The notes under the pieces: generated by a model
Databases searched by the model: none
Told to the model about the DNA's origin: nothing
What the model saw: only the letters and a program-made list of their open reading frames with translations
Assembly: GCA_900551985.1 (NCBI GenBank)
Contig: URYG01000041.1
Span: 1-18,088 of the forward strand
Origin: an uncultured Prevotella sp.
GTDB taxonomy: Bacteria > Bacteroidota > Bacteroidia > Bacteroidales > Bacteroidaceae
Length of the DNA stretch: 18,088 nt
Direction: 5' to 3'
Made by a program: the position numbers and the translations under genes
Shown here: positions 14,663 to 18,088 of the stretch, piece by piece
Layout: each line of letters begins with the position of its first letter
How positions within the stretch are numbered: the first letter of the stretch is position 1

Positions 14663-16465
14663 ATGGCAGATCAATTTCAACTTATTCTGCAAAAGTATTG
14701 GGGGTATCCTGATTTCCGAGGCATTCAACGCAATATCATTGAAAGCATTGCCTGCGGACGGGATACCCTCGGTCTTATGCCTACGGGTGGTGGCAAATCC
14801 ATCACATTCCAGGTGCCTGCCTTGGTCAAGGAAGGCGTATGTATCGTCATCACCCCTCTCATCGCCCTGATGAAAGACCAGGTACAGCATCTTAGAGAAC
14901 GAGGCATTCTGGCTGATGCCATCTATGCCGACAAATCGAGAAGCGAAATACTTCAGACACTTGACAACTGCATCTTCGGGGGCGTGAAGATTCTCTATGT
15001 TTCGCCAGAACGGCTCGCATCAGAACTCTTTCAGACCAAGCTCAAACACATCCATGTAAGTTTCATCACAGTAGATGAAGCCCATTGTATCAGCCAATGG
15101 GGCTATGATTTCCGCCCTTCTTACCTGCAGATAGCCAAAATCAGGGAAATGATTCCCCAGGTACCTATCCTTGCTCTTACAGCGACTGCGACTCCAGAAG
15201 TAGTGGATGATATACAGGAAAGACTCCATTTTGCAGAAAAGAATGTGTTTAAGATGAGCTTCGAACGCAAGAACCTCGCTTATGTTGTACGCAACACTTC
15301 CAACAAGCAGGGTGAAATGGTACATATCCTGCAAAGCGTGAAAGGCTCAGCCATAGTCTATGCCCGAAGCCGAAAACGCACCAAGGAAATGGCTGAACTA
15401 TTGTCTAAAAAAGGAATTTCCGCCACCTTTTACCACGCCGGACTCGCTCCTGATGAGAAGGATGTGCGACAGAAAGCCTGGCAGGCAGACGAAGTAAGAG
15501 TGATGTGCGCCACAAACGCCTTTGGAATGGGAATAGACAAACCCGATGTGAGAATGGTGATTCACATAGACTGTCCAGATTCACTCGAAGCCTACTTCCA
15601 GGAGGCCGGACGTGCCGGAAGAGATGGGGAGAAATCCTATGCAGTACTGCTTTTCGACAGAAGCGACGAGTCGAAACTAAAGAAACGAATAGATGATACC
15701 TTTCCACCTAAAGAAATGATTCAGGACGTTTACGAACATCTTGCCTACTTCTACCAGATAGGTGTAGGTAGCGGATGCGGCAAGACCTTCGAGTTTGACA
15801 TCGATAAATTCTGCATCACCTACAAGTTTTTCCCTACCAAGGTAGATTCAGCACTCAGGATTCTTGAACGAAGCGGCTATCTGCACTACGAGGATGATCC
15901 TGACGGTAAAGCCCGCGTTATGTTTCTCCTGGGCAGAAACGAACTTTATATGCTCGATCAGCTTCCTCCTACACAGGAAGCGGTCGTCACAGCATTACTG
16001 CGCAGCTACGGCAGTCTGTTTGTTGATCTTACCTTCATCGACGAGCATCTTATCGCCCGCCAGGCGGAGTTAAACATCCAGCAGGTATATTTTGCATTAA
16101 AGAATCTGGCAGCCCGCCACATCATCAAATTCATTCCCCGCCGCAAGATACCTTTCATCAGCTATACACGCGACCGAGTAGATGGCAACAAGGTACAGAT
16201 TCCGCAAGAGGTATGGGAAGGCCGAAGAGAGCAATATATGAAGCGTATTCAAAGCATGCTGCAATATGCCAAAAATGATGAGATATGCCGCTCACGCCAG
16301 TTGCTCGCCTATTTTGGTGAACATAATGAAACGAAATGCCAGCAGTGTGATGTTTGTCTGGCGGAGGAAACAGAAGAGAAAGAAAAGGAATTCCGCAGAA
16401 AGATTGCAGAAGAAGAAATCATCATAGAAGACCTCAAAGTCATAGAAAAACGAAAGGACGATTGA
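14663..16465 (+). CDS. recQ: ATP-dependent DNA helicase RecQ
   Basis: Superfamily 2 3'-5' DNA helicase that feeds single strands to RecJ. The 600-residue protein shows Walker A TGGGKS (41-46), DEAH (138-141) with the RecQ aromatic-rich loop HCISQWGYDFRPSY right after it, TATAT (motif III), and motif VI QEAGRAGRDG. The RecQ C-terminal region has a zinc site at Cys542, Cys559, Cys562 and Cys565 (CQQCDVC), preceded by a winged-helix domain. There is no HRDC domain; a highly charged Glu/Lys/Arg tail (566-600) takes its place. It is the second gene of the recJ operon, 6 bp after the recJ stop. Its last codons begin a repeat that continues into the terminator. Confidence 0.96.
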   Translation: MADQFQLILQKYWGYPDFRGIQRNIIESIACGRDTLGLMPTGGGKSITFQVPALVKEGVCIVITPLIALMKDQVQHLRERGILADAIYADKSRSEILQTLDNCIFGGVKILYVSPERLASELFQTKLKHIHVSFITVDEAHCISQWGYDFRPSYLQIAKIREMIPQVPILALTATATPEVVDDIQERLHFAEKNVFKMSFERKNLAYVVRNTSNKQGEMVHILQSVKGSAIVYARSRKRTKEMAELLSKKGISATFYHAGLAPDEKDVRQKAWQADEVRVMCATNAFGMGIDKPDVRMVIHIDCPDSLEAYFQEAGRAGRDGEKSYAVLLFDRSDESKLKKRIDDTFPPKEMIQDVYEHLAYFYQIGVGSGCGKTFEFDIDKFCITYKFFPTKVDSALRILERSGYLHYEDDPDGKARVMFLLGRNELYMLDQLPPTQEAVVTALLRSYGSLFVDLTFIDEHLIARQAELNIQQVYFALKNLAARHIIKFIPRRKIPFISYTRDRVDGNKVQIPQEVWEGRREQYMKRIQSMLQYAKNDEICRSRQLLAYFGEHNETKCQQCDVCLAEETEEKEKEFRRKIAEEEIIIEDLKVIEKRKDD

Positions 16466-16529
16466 GAGCCGAAAGGATGATTGGAAAAGATAAAAGAATG
16501 ATTGGAAGCCGAAAGGATGATTGGAAAAG
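16451..16529 (+). repeat. Four imperfect 19-21 bp repeat units from the recQ stop codon to its terminator
   Basis: The core GAAAGGATGATTG appears at 16471 and 16511 exactly, and in altered form at 16452 (GAAAGGACGATTG, inside the last recQ codons) and 16492 (AAAAGAATGATTG). Periods are 19, 21 and 19 bp. The 22-bp segments 16468-16489 and 16508-16529 are identical. The recQ stop TGA is 16463-16465. Confidence 0.9.
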
Positions 16530-16544
16530 CAACATCCTTTCGGC
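16508..16544 (+). terminator. recQ terminator built on the last repeat unit
   Basis: GCCGAAAGGATG (16508-16519) pairs perfectly over 12 bp with CATCCTTTCGGC (16533-16544), with a 13-nt loop, then TTTATC. An identical left arm exists 40 bp upstream (16468-16479) and could pair with the same right arm. Confidence 0.85.
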
Positions 16545-16559
16545 TTTATCATATACGTA

Positions 16560-16592
16560 AAAGGAAGCGACCCATCGCGGACCGCTCCCTTT
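16560..16592 (-). terminator. Hairpin downstream of ilvC
   Basis: AAAGGAAGCG (16560-16569) pairs with CGCTCCCTTT (16583-16592) over 10 positions, one of them a G-U pair in the ilvC transcript. It starts 24 nt past the ilvC stop. No strong U-run follows on the minus strand. It lies 16 bp from the recQ terminator, so the two convergent genes have back-to-back hairpins. Confidence 0.65.
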
Positions 16593-16616
16593 ATAACATT
16601 ATGTACGAGAAAAAAA

Positions 16617-17660
16617 TTAGTTATTCTCAGGACGAAGCTTACGAACAGTAACACCAGCCTGCCACATCTCCTTGTTGCGCATAGCCTCGAGTTCTGCGTT
16701 CAACTTCTCACGGTAATCAGCCTGAGAGTTCTTGTCGATAGAAATCTGAGCCTCATTACCAGTCTTAACAGAGTAATACAACCACTCCATAACAGGCTTG
16801 ATAGCCTCACGGAAACGAGGAGCCCAATCAAGAGCACCACGCTGAGCTGTTGTAGAACAGTTAGCATACATCCAATCCATACCCTTAGCACCGAAGAGAG
16901 GGCCAAGGCTCTGAGTCAACTCCTCAACAGTCTCGTTGAATGCCTCAGATGGAGAGTGACCGTTCTCGCGGAGTACATCGTACTGAGCCTCCAAGAGACC
17001 CTCGATAGCACCCATCAAAGAACCACGCTCACCAGTAAGGTCAGAAGTAGCCTCACGCTGGAATGTAGTCTTGAACAGATAACCTGCACCGATACCGATA
17101 CCGAATGCAATAGTCTTATCCTCTGCCTTGCCAGATGCATCCTGGTAAACAGCGTAAGAGCAGTTCAAACCACGACCCTCGCAGAACATTGTGCGGAGAG
17201 AAGTACCAGAACCCTTAGGTGCAACCATGATAACATCAATATCCTTAGGTGGAACAACGCCTGTGCGATCGCTCCAGTTGATAGCGAAACCATGTGAATA
17301 ATACAAAGTCTTACCTGGAGTGAGGTATGGCTTGATTTTTGGCCAGCAAGCAATCTGACCGGCATCAGAAAGCAACATACAGATGATAGTACCCTTTTCT
17401 GCAGCTTCCTCGATAGAGAACAAAGTCTTACCAGGAACCCAACCATCCTTCAGACACTTCTCATAGGTCTTACCCTCACGCTGACCAACGATTACGTTGA
17501 AACCGTTGTCGCGCAAGTTACCTGCCTGACCAGGTCCCTGAATACCGTATCCCAAAATGGCAATTGTTTCGTTTTTAAGAACTTCACGTGCTTTTTCCAA
17601 TGAAAACTCTTTGCTGGTGACTACAGTCTCTACAACGCCACCGAAATTCATTTGTGCCAT
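16617..17660 (-). CDS. ilvC: Ketol-acid reductoisomerase
   Basis: Converts acetolactate or acetohydroxybutyrate to the dihydroxy acids of valine, leucine and isoleucine synthesis, using NAD(P)H and Mg2+. From the ATG at 17660 the protein is 347 residues, class I length. It shows the Rossmann motif GYGIQGPGQ (38-46), HGFAINW (His123), the metal site in SDLTGERG (Asp207, Glu211) and NETVEEL (Glu243, Glu247), and CSTTAQRG. The open frame extends 8 codons further to a TTG at 17684, but MAQMNFGGVVETV is the usual N-terminus. Codon choice is strongly biased, suggesting high expression. It stands alone here, with its own consensus promoter and a leader of about 125 nt; ilvD, ilvB and ilvN are not adjacent on either visible side. 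Confidence 0.97.
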   Translation of the reverse strand: MAQMNFGGVVETVVTSKEFSLEKAREVLKNETIAILGYGIQGPGQAGNLRDNGFNVIVGQREGKTYEKCLKDGWVPGKTLFSIEEAAEKGTIICMLLSDAGQIACWPKIKPYLTPGKTLYYSHGFAINWSDRTGVVPPKDIDVIMVAPKGSGTSLRTMFCEGRGLNCSYAVYQDASGKAEDKTIAFGIGIGAGYLFKTTFQREATSDLTGERGSLMGAIEGLLEAQYDVLRENGHSPSEAFNETVEELTQSLGPLFGAKGMDWMYANCSTTAQRGALDWAPRFREAIKPVMEWLYYSVKTGNEAQISIDKNSQADYREKLNAELEAMRNKEMWQAGVTVRKLRPENN

Positions 17661-17676
17661 ACTACAATTGTTTTGT

Positions 17677-17697
17677 GCGGTCAAACTTAACGACCGC
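17677..17697 (-). promoter_or_regulatory. Hairpin in the ilvC leader
   Basis: GCGGTC and GACCGC pair over 6 G+C-rich bp with a 9-nt loop, ending 16 nt before the ilvC ATG. It stands out in an AT-rich leader. No U-tract follows and no leader peptide rich in Ile, Leu or Val is evident, so classical attenuation is not supported. Confidence 0.35.
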
Positions 17698-17793
17698 GGG
17701 TTTATATATTTCCTTTATATTAGTTGTCTTGCAAACTATCTGTTGGAGTGTTTATATTCTGATCGAGGTGTTATTTTGTTCCTTTTACGAGTG

Positions 17794-17824
17794 CAAAGAT
17801 AATAAATTATAAGTTACCTGCAAA
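17794..17824 (-). promoter_or_regulatory. ilvC promoter
   Basis: On the minus strand TTTG (17824-17821), 19 bp, then TATCTTTG (17801-17794): an exact consensus match. mRNA should start near 17787. Confidence 0.75.
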
Positions 17825-17897
17825 TTTTCATATCAGTTTTTTACAAATTAATTTCATATCTGCACAAAACGTTCATTTATGTGCCATTCCGACAACA

Positions 17898-17961
17898 CTT
17901 TTTACTTTTTTCCCTTTTTACTTTTTTTACCTTTTTACTTTTCTACTTCTTTACTTTTTTA
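17898..17961 (+). repeat. Four imperfect 15-17 bp units of a T/C/A-only tract
   Basis: Units begin at 17898, 17914, 17931 and 17946 and follow the pattern CTTTTTACTTTTTT with small length changes. No G occurs on the plus strand over 63 bp. The tract ends 3 bp before the -7 element of the next gene, so the -33 region lies inside it. Confidence 0.8.
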
Positions 17962-17963
17962 TG

Positions 17964-17971
17964 TAAGTTTG
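17964..17971 (+). promoter_or_regulatory. -7 element for the exported-protein gene
   Basis: TAAGTTTG matches TAnnTTTG exactly, 54 bp before the ATG at 18026. The expected -33 position lies in the repeat tract and has no TTTG. Confidence 0.55.
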
Positions 17972-18025
17972 CAAAACAAAATAAACCATATCTATTATAG
18001 ACAATCAAAATACATACAAATAAAA

Positions 18026-18088
18026 ATGAACAAACTGACCATCGGAATCATCTCCGCACTTGCCTTGACTGGTACGATGCCTGCCAAA
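18026..18088 (+). CDS. 5' end of a gene for an exported protein, identity unknown
   Basis: 21 codons are visible: MNKLTIGIISALALTGTMPA then K. The Lys near the start, the hydrophobic core ISALALTG and the MPA-K end look like a signal peptide cleaved near residue 20. An A-rich leader precedes the ATG. The mature protein is outside the window, so no function can be given. Confidence 0.6.
   Translation, partial: MNKLTIGIISALALTGTMPAK

Larger units (their letters stand above)
17661..18025. other. Divergent intergenic region between ilvC and the exported-protein gene
   Basis: 365 bp containing the ilvC leader with a small hairpin (17677-17697), the ilvC promoter (17794-17824), a T/C/A-only repeat tract (17898-17961) and the -7 element of the rightward gene (17964-17971). 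No further ORF or structured RNA stands out. Confidence 0.7.

Noticed and set aside
16521..17297. 258-codon open frame on the plus strand
   Set aside because: Antisense to ilvC and through the terminators; Thr/Leu/Ser-rich composition is what the opposite strand of biased coding DNA gives.
17661..17684. TTG start for ilvC eight codons upstream
   Set aside because: The ATG at 17660 gives the usual MAQxNFGG start, and the extra codons fall in the leader hairpin.
17677..17697. Branched-chain amino acid attenuator before ilvC
   Set aside because: A single 6-bp hairpin without U-tract, and no leader peptide with regulatory codons in the 125-nt leader.

Overview
This window looks like chromosomal housekeeping DNA from a gut-type Bacteroidota, most likely a Prevotella/Segatella relative. 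Protein sequences of IlvC, TrmD, HemW and the EF-G paralog read as Bacteroidales versions. Start codons lie behind A-rich leaders with no clear Shine-Dalgarno. Many intergenic regions carry the Bacteroidota promoter signature (TTTG near -33, TAnnTTTG near -7). The taxon is inferred from memory of these families; no search was run.

Layout: (1) 1-1894, minus, the 5' part of a second elongation factor G with altered GTPase motifs. (2) Divergent from it, hemW (2157-3347, plus). It converges on a small two-helix membrane protein gene (3404-3766, minus), and the two share a hairpin. (3) An aconitase-citrate synthase operon (minus, 7715 to 4105) without an isocitrate dehydrogenase gene beside it. 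(4) trmD (8076-8753, plus), whose promoter implies an almost leaderless mRNA, converging on a patatin-like phospholipase gene (8920-9762, minus). (5) A compact divergent promoter region, then a cytosolic M24 (Xaa-Pro type) peptidase and an exported C1 cysteine peptidase, both plus. (6) A recJ-recQ repair operon (12938-16465, plus), converging on single-gene ilvC (16617-17660, minus). (7) The first 21 codons of an exported protein gene at the right edge, behind a T/C/A-only repeat tract.

No mobile element, CRISPR array, phage gene, tRNA or rRNA was seen. The most unusual pattern is at gene ends. Five of the nine transcription-unit 3' ends visible here (hemW, gltA, trmD, the patatin gene, recQ) carry short direct repeats of about 17-27 bp. 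Four of these include or straddle the stop codon; the trmD repeat starts 22 bp after it. In hemW, gltA and the patatin gene the period is a multiple of three, so an in-frame stop is repeated. In recQ the repeated piece is also the left arm of the terminator.

The genes work in separate pathways: translation (EF-G paralog, TrmD), TCA entry (AcnA, GltA), haem insertion (HemW), peptide breakdown, recombination repair (RecJ, RecQ) and branched-chain amino acid synthesis (IlvC). I see no multi-gene defence or biosynthetic system.
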